The notes under the pieces: model-generated
Told to the model about the DNA's origin: nothing
Seen by the model: only the letters and a program-made list of their open reading frames with translations
The model's database searches: none
Translations under genes and position numbers: made by a program
Shown here: positions 50,210 through 61,307 of the stretch, in pieces
How positions within the stretch are numbered: the first letter of the stretch is position 1
How the letters are laid out: each line of letters starts with the position of its first letter
Assembly (NCBI RefSeq): GCF_000142805.1
Contig: NC_013084.1
Coordinates: 682,001-746,000 of the forward strand
Origin: Lachancea thermotolerans CBS 6340
Lineage: Eukaryota; Ascomycota; Saccharomycetes; Saccharomycetales; Saccharomycetaceae
Length of the DNA stretch: 64,000 bases
Direction: 5' to 3'

Positions 50210-51784
50210 ATGACCATCTCATCAGTGCTTAAAAAACGCGTCCGGTACGCTCCCTACTTGGAGCGTCTGGTACAGCCCCAAGAGCTCGTGCCTCTGTTCC
50301 GCACTGGCCAGAACCTCGGCTGGTCCGGCTTCACAGGCGTCGGAGCGCCGAAGATCGTGCCCCAGGTTCTGGCAGACCACGTCGCGACCAACAGCCTACA
50401 GGGCCAGCTTCGCTTCAACTTGTTTGTTGGCGCGAGCGCCGGCCCGGAGGAGTCGCGCTGGGCCGAGCTAGACATGATTTCCCGGCGCTCTCCGCACCAG
50501 GTCGGCAAACCGATCTCACGCGCCATCAATGACGGCCGTATCCAATTCTTCGACAAGCATCTATCGATGTTCCCACAAGACCTCACATACGGCTTCTACA
50601 CTAGGGAGAGGCCCGCCGGCGCGCCCATCCTCGACTACGCCATCATTGAGGCTACCGCCATCAAGGAGGACGGCTCCATTGTGCCCGGCCCCAGTGTTGG
50701 CGCTTCTCCTGAGTTTGTAGCGGTCGCCGACAAGGTGATTCTCGAAGTCAACACTGCCACCCCATCGTTTGAAGGCATGCACGATATCGACATGCCCGTC
50801 AATCCGCCACACCGTCCACCTTATCCTTACATGTCTGTTGATCAGCGCAACGGCCTTGACTCTATTCCAATCGACCCGGCCAAGGTAGTCGCTATTGTCG
50901 AGTCTAACCAGCGCGACATTGTTCCACCCAACACTGAAGCGGACGACGCCTCGCGTGCGATAGCCTCTCACCTCATCGGATTCCTAGAACACGAGGTAAC
51001 ATGCGGTCGTTTGCCCGCCAACCTCCACCCTCTACAGTCTGGAATTGGCAACATCGCCAACGCCGTCATCGAGGGTCTCTCTTCGGCTTCCTTCAAGAAC
51101 CTCACGGTTTGGACCGAAGTCCTCCAGGACTCTTTCCTCGACCTTTTCGAGAACGGCTCTCTCGACTTCGCTACAGCAACCAGTATCAGGCTCACAGAAC
51201 CTGGTTTCCGCCGCTTCTTCGACAACTGGGACGAGTTCTCCAAGAAGCTATGTCTGCGTTCGCAGGTTGTATCGAACAATCCAGAACTTATCCGCCGCCT
51301 TGGTGTCATCGCCATGAATACGCCGGTAGAAGTGGACATCTATGCACACGCAAACTCCACCAACGTTTCGGGCTCTCGTATGCTGAATGGTCTAGGTGGT
51401 TCTGCAGACTTCCTCAGAAACGCCAAGCTGTCTATAATGCACACACCTGCCGCGAGACCTTCCAAGACCGATCCTACTGGTATCTCGACTATCGTCCCTA
51501 TGGCTTCTCACGTGGACCAGACTGAACACGATTTGGACATTGTAGTTACTGACCAGGGTTTGGCCGACCTCAGAGGGCTTTCCCCAACTGAAAGAGCGCG
51601 CGAGATTATCAATCACTGTGCACACCCTGATTACAAGCCTATTCTAACGGACTACCTTGACAGAGCTGAGTTTTATGCCCGTAAGCACAAGTGTCTGCAC
51701 GAACCTCACATTCTGAAGAATGCCCATAAGTTCCACATTAATTTGGCCGAAAAGGGTACCATGAAAGTGGATTCCTGGGATTAA
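50210..51784 (+). CDS. ACH1: ACH1, mitochondrial acetyl-CoA hydrolase / succinyl-CoA:acetate CoA-transferase
   Basis: 524 aa, class I CoA-transferase fold, nearly the length of S. cerevisiae Ach1 (526). Recognisable blocks: [21 protein letters not shown] at the N-terminus, [44 protein letters not shown] in the middle, and [21 protein letters not shown] followed by [34 protein letters not shown] near the C-terminus. It moves CoA between succinyl-CoA and acetate, detoxifying acetate in mitochondria; Ach1 has only a weak N-terminal targeting signal. The FUS3-ACH1 order is that of YBL016-YBL015. Confidence 0.97.
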   Translation: MTISSVLKKRVRYAPYLERLVQPQELVPLFRTGQNLGWSGFTGVGAPKIVPQVLADHVATNSLQGQLRFNLFVGASAGPEESRWAELDMISRRSPHQVGKPISRAINDGRIQFFDKHLSMFPQDLTYGFYTRERPAGAPILDYAIIEATAIKEDGSIVPGPSVGASPEFVAVADKVILEVNTATPSFEGMHDIDMPVNPPHRPPYPYMSVDQRNGLDSIPIDPAKVVAIVESNQRDIVPPNTEADDASRAIASHLIGFLEHEVTCGRLPANLHPLQSGIGNIANAVIEGLSSASFKNLTVWTEVLQDSFLDLFENGSLDFATATSIRLTEPGFRRFFDNWDEFSKKLCLRSQVVSNNPELIRRLGVIAMNTPVEVDIYAHANSTNVSGSRMLNGLGGSADFLRNAKLSIMHTPAARPSKTDPTGISTIVPMASHVDQTEHDLDIVVTDQGLADLRGLSPTERAREIINHCAHPDYKPILTDYLDRAEFYARKHKCLHEPHILKNAHKFHINLAEKGTMKVDSWD

Positions 51785-52830
51785 ACGAGCCTGCATATTA
51801 ACACATATATATTTATATGTTTATCAACATGAATGTCACGATTTCTTCTATGAGCCAAGTAGCAAGTTCAAACCTTCTGAAGATTTTCACGTTGTGTGGT
51901 TAATTTAGAAGTAGGCGCCACTGGGCGAAGTTGATCCCGTTGCGAGGATAGCGATATCAACCTTCGATGAGGTTGCCATAGTCTCAATAGAGTAATGCTA
52001 GGTTTAGGGCACTACGAGCTACCAATGAAAAATGATAGGAGGGATTCAAAAATATGGTCTCTAGCGGGATCGAACCGCTGATCCCCGCGTTATTAGCACG
52101 GTGCCTTAACCAACTGGGCCAAGAGACCTATTTGATGATAATGTTTGAACTTGTCTTCAATATGTACTTAAATCTTTATTAGGTGATTTCATTGCAAAGG
52201 CTTCATGCATGTATAAGGCGGTTAAGGAGTGGTAGTATTGGAGAGTCACGAAGAGTACAAGAGCTGCTTAAGACTTCAGCCCAAATACAGAGCCACACGT
52301 CTCCCAGAGCAGGTTGTGGTCTAGCGTAAAGAAAGAAAGTGGCTTTGATCACACTAGGTCTAAATAGCGACGTTCTGCCCATTTCAGAGAACAGTATGAC
52401 AATAGGCTAACAGCTTGGGACGGGAACAATAATGTCGAGCTCGACCGTCCAGTTTGATTGGATCATCAAAATCGAGCTCACATAAGTCGCGGCTGTTGCA
52501 GAAGTTTACATCGGTCAAGGCCCTGTTAGAGACACAGATATGCCAAGACATATATCAGCACTCGCAAGCAACAAAACAATACAGATAGTTTCGGGGTTAG
52601 ACAGCCTCTGAGTTCCATATGCAGCTGGGCTGCATATCGTTACACGTCCTGCAACAAGCTCTGAGCTACAAGTACAAGTACACTTTATGTGATAGGATTG
52701 CTGTCACACTTCGGTGTTCTTGAACCTCTTAGTCATGTGATGAAATTGTCGAGAAAGCAGTATATGAATTATTCAAGAGTGCTTCCATTTCAAGCAATAA
52801 AAAGCCCTTAAAGAGTGCCTTAGCTTGACA
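51785..52830. other. ACH1-YER134C interval holding a tRNA gene
   Basis: About 1 kb that marks the switch from the YBL-like block to YER134C. Apart from the tRNA-Ile gene I see no gene. Its tRNA may mark an old rearrangement point. Confidence 0.4.
52055..52128 (-). tRNA. tRNA-Ile (anticodon AAT)
   Basis: 74 nt, no intron. Reading the minus strand, the 5' end is GGTCTCTTGG, the A box is TGGCCCAGTTGG, the anticodon loop holds AAT in GCTAATAAC, the B box is GGTTCGATCCC, and AGAGACC closes the acceptor stem with discriminator A. It is essentially the S. cerevisiae tRNA-Ile sequence. Confidence 0.97.
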
Positions 52831-53364
52831 ATGCCATACCCAGAAGTTGCCGCCTTTGACTTGGATTACACAGTGTGGCCCTGTTTCTGCGATACCCACC
52901 TGAACCCGCCCTTCAAGCCTGTTACGGGCAAGAACGGTGAGGTCCATACGTTGATTGACTCCTACGGATACGAGGTTGCGTTTTATAAAGATGTACCTCG
53001 GATCTTGGCCGACCTGAAGTCACACGGGGTCAAGATCGTGTCTGCTTCGAGGACCTGGGCCCCTGATATTGCTCGTGATCTATTGCGAGGCTTTAAAGTC
53101 GAATACGAAGGCGAAATTGTACCGCTGATCACTTTGTTTGACTCGCTTCAGTGGGGAGAGAGAAGCAAGGTCAACCACATTAGCCTTGGCATCAAAGACA
53201 TATTCGGAAAGAAAGCTGACATTAAAGACTACAAGTGTTGTCTGTTTGATGACGAAAGCAGGAACAGAGACGTTGAGAGATACGGCGTTAAATACGTATA
53301 CGTAAGGGATCCCGAAAAAGGCACAACTTGGGATCTCTACCAAAGATATCTAAGCGGTAATTAA
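52831..53364 (+). CDS. YER134C: YER134C-type HAD phosphatase (MDP-1 family)
   Basis: 177 aa from the ATG at 52831. The frame extends two codons further to a TTG, which is not used. Haloacid-dehalogenase fold with a DxD nucleophile pair Asp10/Asp12 in AAFDLDYTVWP, motif II VSASRTW and the acidic motif LFDDESRNRDVE. It belongs to the magnesium-dependent phosphatase-1 family, thought to act on phosphotyrosine or glycated proteins in mammals; the yeast substrate is not known to me. The length matches S. cerevisiae YER134C (178). GDI1 (YER136W), 30 kb away, is its near neighbour in S. cerevisiae. Confidence 0.93.
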   Translation: MPYPEVAAFDLDYTVWPCFCDTHLNPPFKPVTGKNGEVHTLIDSYGYEVAFYKDVPRILADLKSHGVKIVSASRTWAPDIARDLLRGFKVEYEGEIVPLITLFDSLQWGERSKVNHISLGIKDIFGKKADIKDYKCCLFDDESRNRDVERYGVKYVYVRDPEKGTTWDLYQRYLSGN

Positions 53365-53509
53365 TCAGAAGCATTGTTTTTGTGACCTATGCCACTCTCA
53401 ATATGGCTAATTGCTGACACCATGGCGGGAATCTAACCTGCCAAGACTTCATCACATGCATTACGCCTATGGATATACTGGCTGTTGCCATTTGGTTTCA
53501 ACTATAAGA

Positions 53510-53582
53510 GCCTTGTTGGCGCAATCGGTAGCGCGTATGACTCTTAATCATAAGGTTAGGGGTTCGAGCCCCCTACAGGGCT
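53510..53582 (+). tRNA. tRNA-Lys (anticodon CTT)
   Basis: 73 nt, no intron. The 5' end is GCCTTGTTGG, the A box is TTGGCGCAATCGG, the anticodon loop is ACTCTTAA, the B box is GGTTCGAGCCC and the 3' end is ACAGGGC plus discriminator T. A six-T Pol III terminator follows directly. Confidence 0.97.
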
Positions 53583-54140
53583 TATTTTTTGCACCACAGG
53601 CACTAGGCTTCACTCTTTATAAAACGTTGCTTGCTCTTAGACTATTACACACTGAGTGCGTTATAACTTTAAGTTGAGGCGGTGCTCTCCCGGGATTGGA
53701 TGTTCAATGGAAACACTATGTGAGACCTCTGCAAGTTCTTTTTTTGTACATATTTTCTTTTACAAATTGAGGCCCATAGCGGTTTTTGGCCTAAAAGTTA
53801 GCAATTTTTGTGCCTTATCCATTTCTTGATTCTTGGTATTTTCTGAACGCCGTTATTTGATCTGTGACGTCCGGTCATGTGCCATGAGCATACCGTGCTA
53901 ACCGGCATCAAACACTGGATAGAGATAAAATAAAAAAGCGCCCATTAAGAATTTGCCAGTTAATTCGCAGAAAGAACTGAAAGAAAAGCCTTGTTGCAAA
54001 ATTCAAGAATGTATCGTATGTGGAAATGGAATGGACAGTTAAGCTGAACTACAGGGGGGGGGTGAACCTAAGGAGCTCCGGCAAATCTCGCGTAGTGTTT
54101 ATGTCGATCAAAAAAGTGTGTTGGTCAACTTCTATTTGTT

Positions 54141-54248
54141 GGGCGTGTGGTCTAGTGGTATGATTCTCGCTTTGGGCGAAGTTCGGGATCACCTGAACTA
54201 ATTACTCAGACATGTGAGAGGCCCTGGGTTCAATTCCCAGCTCGCCCC
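54141..54248 (+). tRNA. tRNA-Pro (anticodon TGG) with 36-nt intron
   Basis: Exon 1 is 54141-54176 (GGGCGTGTGG to the anticodon loop TTTGGG), intron 54177-54212, exon 2 54213-54248. The mature sequence is 72 nt with B box GGTTCAATTCC, an imperfect acceptor stem with a T-T pair, and discriminator C. The S. cerevisiae gene has an intron at the same place. A six-T terminator follows. Confidence 0.95.
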
Positions 54249-54893
54249 TTTTTTGATTCTGTCTTCAATTATATCGCTCTGAACGAGTTTACTGTTTATG
54301 TCATTAGCTCTCACATTAGATGTTGACCTGATCGTAATGATCTCTAAGACGTAACGACAACTGTCGCTCTAGTAATAAATGGAAGAATAAGGTGCCCCGA
54401 AATATGAATGAGCTTTTCCGGCACATAATAAAAACATTGAGCCAGGAGATGCTCTGAAGGTGTAAAATGAACAGGACGAGGAAGGTACGTTCGTGTCTCT
54501 GTATTTTATTTACAAAGAAAAGGTATCTGTACTTTACATAGCTGATGATGATGAGTGCCTGGCTTCGAGTGCAGTTTTAGTGCAGCTAGCAAGGAGCGGC
54601 GCGATTTGTCAGTAGTACTGTTTTGACCCTTCTAATGAGCTAACAGGTGTTTAATTAGCTTAAATACAGAACTGTAATTTCGCGCAGATACCGCCCCTGT
54701 TAAAAGTCTTGTCGCAGAGCAGATTCCGTTCAGGGCAAGCTGACTCTCAACCACCTCCGTCCCCGGGGAGTCCCAGAAAAGTTTAATGTAAAATGTTTTT
54801 AAAGTTATATATTATTGTACAGATACAAGCTCGTATGCTCTATCATGAACGGCGTTAAGTTGCAGTGAGGAATAGGGTGGCTGATCTATCAGC

Positions 54894-56819
54894 TTAGTCG
54901 ACCTCCTCGACGGTTGGTCCTTCAGCCTCAGGAGCTGGGGCGGAACCACCTGGGAAACCGCCTGGGGCAGCGCCACCTGGAGCGGCACCACCTTGCTGGT
55001 ATAGCTTGCTCATGATTGGGTTAGAAACCTCTTGCAACTCCTTCAACTGGTCGTTGTACTCCTCAGTGGTGGCGGTAGTGTTGCTGTCCAACCAAGAGAC
55101 AACCTCGTCACACTTCTTGGTCAAAGTCTCCTTGTCGGCGGCTTCTAGCTTGTCGCCAGCCTCAGAGATGGTGTTCTTCAAAGAGAAGGCCATAGACTCC
55201 AATTGGTTCTTGGCGCCAATTCTAGCAGCCTCCTTCTCATCCTCCTCCTTGAACTTCTCAGCCTCGGAGACCATTCTCTCGATGTCCTCCTTGGACAATC
55301 TACCCTTGTCGTTGGTGATGGTAATCTTCTCAGACTTACCAGTGCCCTTCTCGACGGCAGAAACGTTCAAGATACCGTTGGCGTCAACGTCGAAGGTAAC
55401 CTCGATTTGTGGAACACCTCTTGGGGCTGGTGGGATACCGCTCAAGTCGAACTTACCCAACAAGTTGTTGTCCTTTGTTCTGGCTCTCTCACCCTCGAAA
55501 ACTTGAATCAACACACCTGGCTGGTTGTCAGCGTAAGTGGAGAAGATCTCGGACTTCTTGGTTGGGATAGTAGAGTTTCTTGGAATCAACTTGGTCATGA
55601 CACCACCAGCGGTCTCAATACCCAAGGACAATGGAGCGACATCCAACAACAACAAGTCCTGGGTCTTGGAGGACTGGTCACCAGTCAAGATGGCGGCTTG
55701 GACGGCGGCACCGTAAGCGACAGCCTCGTCTGGGTTGATGGATCTGTTTGGCTCCTTGCCGTTGAAGTAGTCGGAGACCAACTTCTGGACCTTTGGAATT
55801 CTGGTGGAACCACCGACCAAGACAATCTCGTGGACCTGAGACTTGTCCAACTTGGCGTCTCTCAAGACCTTCTCGACTGGGTCGATAGTAGATCTGAACA
55901 AGTCAGCACACAGTTCCTCGAATCTGGCCCTGGTGATGGAAGTGTACAAGTCGATACCCTCGAACAGAGAGTCGATTTCGATGGAGGTCTGAGCGGAAGA
56001 AGACAAGGTTCTCTTAGCTCTCTCACAAGCAGTTCTCAATCTTCTTAAAGCTCTCTGGTTGGAAGTCAAGTCCTTCTTGTTCTTTCTCTTGAATTCTTGG
56101 ACAAAGTGGTTGACCAATCTGTTGTCGAAGTCCTCACCACCCAAGTGAGTGTCACCAGCGGTGGCCTTGACCTCGAAGATACCGTCCTCGATGGACAACA
56201 AGGAGACATCGAAGGTACCACCACCCAAGTCGAAGATCAAAACGTTCTTCTCACCCTCGGACTTCTTGTCCAAACCGTAAGCAATGGCAGCAGCGGTAGG
56301 CTCGTTAATGATACGCAGAACGTTCAAACCAGCAATGGTACCGGCGTCCTTGGTGGCCTGTCTCTGGGAGTCGTTGAAGTAGGCTGGGACAGTGACGACA
56401 GCGTCGTTAACCTTGCAGCCCAAGTAGTTCTCGGAAGTCTCCTTCATCTTGGTCAAGATCATAGAGGAGATTTCTTCTGGGGTGAAGACCTTGGTCTCGC
56501 CCTTGAACTCGACCTGGATCTGAGGCTTGCCGCCGACGTCGACAACCTTGAATGGGAAGTGCTTGACGTCACCCTGGACCTCAGCGTCAGTGAAGTTTCT
56601 ACCGATCAAACGCTTGGCGTCGAAAACGGTGTTGGCTGGGTTCATGGCAGCCTGGTTCTTGGCGGCATCACCAATCAATCTCTCGGTGTCAGTGAAAGCA
56701 ACGAAAGATGGAGTGGTTCTGTTACCTTGGTCGTTAGCCAAGATTTCCACACGGTCGTTCGAGAAGTGAGCGACACAGGAGTAGGTAGTACCCAAATCAA
56801 TACCGACAGCTTTAGACAT
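54894..56819 (-). CDS. SSA2: SSA-type cytosolic HSP70
   Basis: 641 aa, complete HSP70: nucleotide-binding domain starting [17 protein letters not shown], phosphate loop [27 protein letters not shown], then the substrate-binding domain and lid, a Gly/Ala/Pro-rich linker and the C-terminal PTVEEVD that binds TPR co-chaperones. Codon bias is extreme, as expected of one of the most abundant proteins. The order SSA-POM33-HIF1 equals YLL024-YLL022, so it is placed as the SSA2 orthologue; SSA1 and SSA2 are too alike to separate by sequence. Heat-shock elements lie upstream. Confidence 0.95.
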   Translation of the reverse strand: MSKAVGIDLGTTYSCVAHFSNDRVEILANDQGNRTTPSFVAFTDTERLIGDAAKNQAAMNPANTVFDAKRLIGRNFTDAEVQGDVKHFPFKVVDVGGKPQIQVEFKGETKVFTPEEISSMILTKMKETSENYLGCKVNDAVVTVPAYFNDSQRQATKDAGTIAGLNVLRIINEPTAAAIAYGLDKKSEGEKNVLIFDLGGGTFDVSLLSIEDGIFEVKATAGDTHLGGEDFDNRLVNHFVQEFKRKNKKDLTSNQRALRRLRTACERAKRTLSSSAQTSIEIDSLFEGIDLYTSITRARFEELCADLFRSTIDPVEKVLRDAKLDKSQVHEIVLVGGSTRIPKVQKLVSDYFNGKEPNRSINPDEAVAYGAAVQAAILTGDQSSKTQDLLLLDVAPLSLGIETAGGVMTKLIPRNSTIPTKKSEIFSTYADNQPGVLIQVFEGERARTKDNNLLGKFDLSGIPPAPRGVPQIEVTFDVDANGILNVSAVEKGTGKSEKITITNDKGRLSKEDIERMVSEAEKFKEEDEKEAARIGAKNQLESMAFSLKNTISEAGDKLEAADKETLTKKCDEVVSWLDSNTTATTEEYNDQLKELQEVSNPIMSKLYQQGGAAPGGAAPGGFPGGSAPAPEAEGPTVEEVD

Positions 56820-57625
56820 GATGTTTCTTAGTCTCTTTTGTGAATAAGTCAGTTATTGAATAGTTTATTAGCAATGCAATAACCAATAATCAATTACTTG
56901 ACAGTGATTAATGAATAATAGAAGAGAGTAGAACGATAGCTTCCATCTTAGTTTGCAATTTTCTGCTCTTTATATAGACCCTCGAGTCAGATCTCAAAGA
57001 TTCTTCCCTATGTTCTGGAAAGTTCCATGTACTACCATACACACTATCACAAAATCTATGGAAAAATGATGAAAAAAGTAGAACGCAATCTCGTATAGAA
57101 TGCTTTGGAAGATTCGAGAGTTTATGGCACATGACTACTTTGCTTTGGGCAATAGCACCTGTTTGAGCCGCTGGCACAAAGCTTGGACCCAAATGCGATG
57201 TTACATGGGTAGTACGCTTTTGAGGGACCTTCACAGATGCTCGAGCGGAGCTGCTGGGGTTTAGGTTTATCGTTATGTACACAACGCACGCTCTGGTGCG
57301 ACGATGTTAGATATGGCGGTTTCGAGGCCCGTGGCTTAGTCCTACAGAACTCGCCGCTGGCAGGTTTACTAACTTCAGCCCTTGAAGTAAACTTGCCGAC
57401 CGTAAATATCTTTCTCTTTCTACATCACGTCCCAGCAACGTATTCTTGACGTGTTATTGACGTGGGGCCGTAACAAGATACACGTTTCTTGACTAACATG
57501 ATGAGAACAGCTACGTGTAAGGGTACCTTCGTAAGGCGCTTTACGCAACGAACTAATTTCGGTCTTATGTACCGTATTCCTACACGACAGCCTATAGAAG
57601 GGTCATATGCTTTACAGCACAAAGT
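56820..57625. promoter_or_regulatory. SSA promoter region
   Basis: 806 bases between the SSA start and the POM33 stop. It contains a TATATAAA box (56976-56969 on the minus strand, about 150 bases upstream of the ATG) and the heat-shock elements listed separately. The longer part beyond 57.2 kb shows nothing distinct. Confidence 0.6.
57013..57025. promoter_or_regulatory. Perfect three-unit heat-shock element
   Basis: TTC-nn-GAA-nn-TTC at 57013-57025, about 200 bases upstream of SSA. A second array further out has GAA at 57108-57110 and TTC at 57113-57115, with weaker units on both sides in the same 5-base phase. Such arrays bind Hsf1. Confidence 0.85.
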
Positions 57626-58438
57626 TTACATACTCTTTGGGGGAGCAGTACCGGACAGGTTGTACTTTCGTAGCTCCCGGATGTTGTTTTTAAAGAGCAC
57701 GTAACCGTTTTTCAAGGCCGCTGGCACTTGTGGGTGGCTGACCAAGCCGTCTAAACGCACCTCCCACTTCTTGACACCACTCTTCATGTATGGGGAGGTC
57801 TCGTACCTTATCTTGATGAACAAGCAGTAGACAATGGCTGTGATCCATGACTTGGGGTACCATAATAGCGCGCGCATCAAGACTAAGGCCAGACACACCA
57901 GCTCGCTAAAGCTGGACCACACCATGGAGCGATCGCTGTTCTCGCGCACAAACTTGTCAATGGCCATCACAAGCCGCGATTTTGCGCCAATTTCGAACAC
58001 CTGAGGTAGTATCACTGACTTGAGGTAGGTTAGGAAATGGAAGAATGAGAACACGACATATGGGAACATCGTCAAGCTGAGGCGAGGGGTCAGCAGCCAC
58101 ATGAAGGCTAGAGCGACATAGAGCGCGTTGTCATCACGCAAAATCAGCTGCAACACAGGGGGCCTAGGGCCCGCGCTGCTGGCGCCGGCAGCAGGTGTGC
58201 CACGCTTGAAGTGTTGCTGGTAGATGATGATGCCAAACGACTCAATGACACCGAGATACAACACGCGATAAAAGGTGTTGTGCGCACCGGAAGAACCTCC
58301 TCTGAACGTAACGAGGTATAAAAATGCAGAGGCAAGAGCCACGAGATGGCCCGCAAACCAAGCGAATTGCGAGGTTTTTAAGAGCTCTAGAAACCTAGAC
58401 ACTTGGAAGTGACGAGGAACACCTTGGGAAGGGGGCAT
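57626..58438 (-). CDS. POM33: POM33/PER33, TMEM33-family ER and nuclear-pore membrane protein
   Basis: 270 aa with several hydrophobic helices (for example FAWFAGHLVALASAFLYLVTF near residues 26-47, LYLGVIESFGIIIY near 67-80, and ALYVALAFMWLLTPRLSLTMFPYVVFSFFHFLTYL near 109-145). It ends in an amphipathic stretch before a basic C-terminus; C-terminal amphipathic helices are reported to target Pom33 to pores. S. cerevisiae has the pair POM33 and PER33; a lineage without the genome duplication should have one gene for both. The position between SSA2 and HIF1 equals YLL023C. Confidence 0.9.
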   Translation of the reverse strand: MPPSQGVPRHFQVSRFLELLKTSQFAWFAGHLVALASAFLYLVTFRGGSSGAHNTFYRVLYLGVIESFGIIIYQQHFKRGTPAAGASSAGPRPPVLQLILRDDNALYVALAFMWLLTPRLSLTMFPYVVFSFFHFLTYLKSVILPQVFEIGAKSRLVMAIDKFVRENSDRSMVWSSFSELVCLALVLMRALLWYPKSWITAIVYCLFIKIRYETSPYMKSGVKKWEVRLDGLVSHPQVPAALKNGYVLFKNNIRELRKYNLSGTAPPKSM

Positions 58439-58578
58439 CGGAGTTTGTGTTGAATAGAGATTGCTAAGCCTGAGTCTTGATTGTTGTATAGAAAGTTTGC
58501 CTTTTTTTTTTGTAGGGATCCATTTTATCCCGGTAACATTTCATCATACGTGACGAAGAGGCTGTGATGGTCAGCGGA

Positions 58579-59580
58579 TTAGTTCTTTTGCTTCTTGGAA
58601 GCAGTGTCCTTCTCTGGTTTGGACTTCCTCTTTTTGACCATTGAAGTGAGGTCATTTACAGCGGCAGGTGCGCTTTTGGAATCCGAAGGCAAGCCGAGGG
58701 CCTCCTTTATTTGTGCCATGCTTTGGTGCTTTATGGCATTTAGGGACGCTTCAGTTGTCTTCAGCTCTTTGAGCTTGAGCTTGAGCTCCTCTAATAATCC
58801 GTCGTCACCCCCTTCGGCGCCTTTCTCTTTGATACGCTTTTCTAGCAACTCAACCGCCTTGCTCAAGTTTTCTTGACAGTCTTTGGCATCGTTTGGATCA
58901 AATTCCAGAACTAAAGACAGTTTGTAGTAAGACTCAATGATGAGTCTATGGGTCGCGTCAACCGTACCATAGACAGCCTGGCGTAGCTCAAGGCATTTCT
59001 CAAAGTCCTGCTTAGCCTGTGGAAAGTTTTCCGTCTCAAGCGATATCTCGCCGAGAATATCGTATGTCTCAGACAGTTTGCGCAGCGTTTCTGGCTCCTG
59101 TGGCTGTTTTTCGTAAACGGAGCGCGCCAATTCTAATATCTCCCATGCGTTCTCAAAGTCTGAAGGCTCTTCCTCTTGTCCTTCATCACCCGCCCCTTCA
59201 TGCTCATTTTCGCCGGGATGTTCTCCTTCCACTTCTTCATCATCTTGCTCAGCATCATCTCCTTTTTCGATCTCATCCCCTTCAGCGAGCGTTTCGCTGA
59301 ACTGATATAGCTCATGCTTCTTGCTGCTCTCCTCCTCATCGCTATCGCTCTCGCCGCCTGCAGTCTCCTCGTCTTTGCCAAAGACCTCAGATTGAGATAG
59401 CGCAAGCTGGAAGAGGGATTTACCATACAAAAATAGGTAATCGGCGCTGCTCGTGCCAGTCAGCGTGTCATGAAGTGCGTTCACCTCAGAGTATAAATTA
59501 GTGGATTTCTCATAATCTCTGGCTGCGTAAAATTTGGCAGCTTCGGCCAATAAATGCTTTATTTCTTCCCTGCCACCCAT
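58579..59580 (-). CDS. HIF1: HIF1, NASP-family histone chaperone
   Basis: 333 aa. SHNi-TPR architecture: a first TPR (residues about 6-60) is split from the rest by a very acidic stretch (about 70-145, full of Glu and Asp). Further TPR helices follow (ENAWEILELARSVYEKQP, then TYDILGEISLETENFPQAKQDFEKCLELRQAVY) and a basic tail KKRKSKPEKDTASKKQKN that looks like a nuclear localisation signal. Hif1 binds H3-H4 with Hat1-Hat2 and helps chromatin assembly. It is shorter than S. cerevisiae Hif1 (385). It follows POM33 on the same strand, as YLL022C does. Confidence 0.9.
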   Translation of the reverse strand: MGGREEIKHLLAEAAKFYAARDYEKSTNLYSEVNALHDTLTGTSSADYLFLYGKSLFQLALSQSEVFGKDEETAGGESDSDEEESSKKHELYQFSETLAEGDEIEKGDDAEQDDEEVEGEHPGENEHEGAGDEGQEEEPSDFENAWEILELARSVYEKQPQEPETLRKLSETYDILGEISLETENFPQAKQDFEKCLELRQAVYGTVDATHRLIIESYYKLSLVLEFDPNDAKDCQENLSKAVELLEKRIKEKGAEGGDDGLLEELKLKLKELKTTEASLNAIKHQSMAQIKEALGLPSDSKSAPAAVNDLTSMVKKRKSKPEKDTASKKQKN

Positions 59581-59822
59581 TTTAAAAATTCTTGAAAGGA
59601 TCCAATCGAAGTACAGGCTCGGTTACTTAAGAAGATTAGGCAACTACAGAAGCTCAGGTTAATCAATATTAAATTCCTTTAGCGCGTTTTCGCGTTATTC
59701 ATTGTTAGCGTATATAGTGATGAAAGGTGTTTATTGAGGGAGTAGTAAAAATTTGACTATTTGATGTCAAATTCTTGATTTAATACGTTAGCTTGCTAGA
59801 TCCAAAGATAAACAAAGTAAAG

Positions 59823-61307
59823 ATGCAAGCAGGAGAACCGATTGAGGAATTGAAGTCGGCTGCTTCAACGGAAAACGAATTTGGATCAGTGTCCGCTGAT
59901 GTCAAAGAAGAAAATATGCCGGATGCCATCGAGCCAGCTTCCTCAGTGAATGGGCATGGCTCAGACGTGGCCTCCGAGGGGGAGGTACAACAGAAGGGAC
60001 AGGTGCTACCAAAGCAACCAGAGCTTAGAGTGCTACATCACAAAATTAGTGGCTACGTGGGGTTCGCGAATCTACCCAAACAATGGCACAGGAAGTCAAT
60101 CAGGCGCGGGTTCAGTCTGAATCTGTTGTGTGTAGGGCAGGGTGGTCTCGGAAAATCCACCTTGATCAACACACTTTTTAACAAACAGCTGTATGACTTG
60201 GAAGGGAAGCCTACTGAAGATCTGGCAGCACTGAAGCTGGAGGATTCAGAGAACCTTTCAGAATCGCTAGAGAGACCGCAGGGTGAAGAGCAACCTTCTG
60301 TGAAGATTGAGACGATATCTACGGATATTGAAGAGAATGGCGTCAAGCTGGCTCTTACCGTCGTTGATGCGCCTGGCTTTGGCGATGCCATCGACAATAC
60401 AGACTCCTGGGTTCCTATAGTGCGGGAAATAGACTCGCGGTTTGACCAATACCTCGACGCCGAGAACCGCATCGACAGGGATGTGATCCAGGACCATAGG
60501 ATTCATGCCTGCTTATACTTCATAGAGCCCACTGGACACTGCCTAGCGCCGCTGGACCTGGAGTTCTGCAAAGCGGTGCATCAAAAGTGTAACCTGATTC
60601 CGGTAATTGCAAAGTCCGATATCTTGACAGACGAGGAGATTGAACAATTCAAGCACACTATCAAGACCCAGCTGGACAACGCTGGTGTTGAGTTGTTCGA
60701 GCCCCCTCAATATTCCTTAGATGACAAAGACACTGTTGCCCGCTGCGCCGCGCTCTGCACGAGAATGCCATTCGCCGTAGTAGGATCAACCTCAGAAGTC
60801 TCAACCCCCGATGGAAGAAGAGTGAGAGGACGTAGCTATCCTTGGGGTGTCATTGAGGTCGACAACGAGTCTCATTCTGACTTCGTGCACCTTCGCGATT
60901 TGCTAATCAGACTATACTTGATGGAGCTGCGCGAAAAGACCGAGAACGTGCTGTTCGAGAGATACAGATCTGAAAAACTGATGTCCTTGGGTATAAAGCA
61001 AGACAATTCCGTGTTCAAGGAATATGACCCAGAACTCAAGCAAAAGGAAGAGAAGCAGCTCCACGAAGCCAAGTTGGCGAAACTTGAGGCGGAGATGAAA
61101 GCAGTCTTCCAGCAGAAGGTGAACGAAAAGGAGAAGAAATTACAAAAGTCGGAAGCAGAACTGTTTGCGAGACACAAAGAAATGAAAGACAAGCTACTCA
61201 AGCAATTGAAGGCTCTGGAAGACAAAAAACACCAATTGGAAATGTCCTATGCTAACCAGTCCGCGAACTCCCCAGCACAAACCAAGAAGAAGGGTTTCTT
61301 GCGCTAA
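59823..61307 (+). CDS. CDC3: CDC3, septin
   Basis: 494 aa from the ATG at 59823. The open frame reaches back to a TTG at 59793, but MQAGEPIEELK is the likely start. A variable acidic N-terminus of about 80 residues is followed by the polybasic HRKSIRRGFSLNLL and a GTPase domain with P-loop GQGGLGKST (Lys111), DAPGFGD switch and AKSD. The septin-unique element GRSYPWGVIEVDN comes next, and a C-terminal coiled coil ends KKKGFLR as in S. cerevisiae Cdc3. It assembles into the bud-neck septin ring. In S. cerevisiae CDC3 is YLR314C, but here it separates HIF1 from SPA2. Confidence 0.96.
   Translation: MQAGEPIEELKSAASTENEFGSVSADVKEENMPDAIEPASSVNGHGSDVASEGEVQQKGQVLPKQPELRVLHHKISGYVGFANLPKQWHRKSIRRGFSLNLLCVGQGGLGKSTLINTLFNKQLYDLEGKPTEDLAALKLEDSENLSESLERPQGEEQPSVKIETISTDIEENGVKLALTVVDAPGFGDAIDNTDSWVPIVREIDSRFDQYLDAENRIDRDVIQDHRIHACLYFIEPTGHCLAPLDLEFCKAVHQKCNLIPVIAKSDILTDEEIEQFKHTIKTQLDNAGVELFEPPQYSLDDKDTVARCAALCTRMPFAVVGSTSEVSTPDGRRVRGRSYPWGVIEVDNESHSDFVHLRDLLIRLYLMELREKTENVLFERYRSEKLMSLGIKQDNSVFKEYDPELKQKEEKQLHEAKLAKLEAEMKAVFQQKVNEKEKKLQKSEAELFARHKEMKDKLLKQLKALEDKKHQLEMSYANQSANSPAQTKKKGFLR

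Larger units (their letters stand above)
53365..54893. other. tRNA-bearing interval between YER134C and SSA
   Basis: 1.5 kb with tRNA-Lys and tRNA-Pro(TGG) but no protein gene. A run of nine G lies at 54054-54062, 79 bases before tRNA-Pro. No LTR or transposon remnant is recognised beside the tRNAs. Confidence 0.45.

Noticed and set aside
55203-56831. Two long plus-strand ORFs (281 and 244 codons) opposite SSA
   Set aside because: They are antisense frames of a strongly codon-biased HSP70 gene, a well-known artefact; no domain features.
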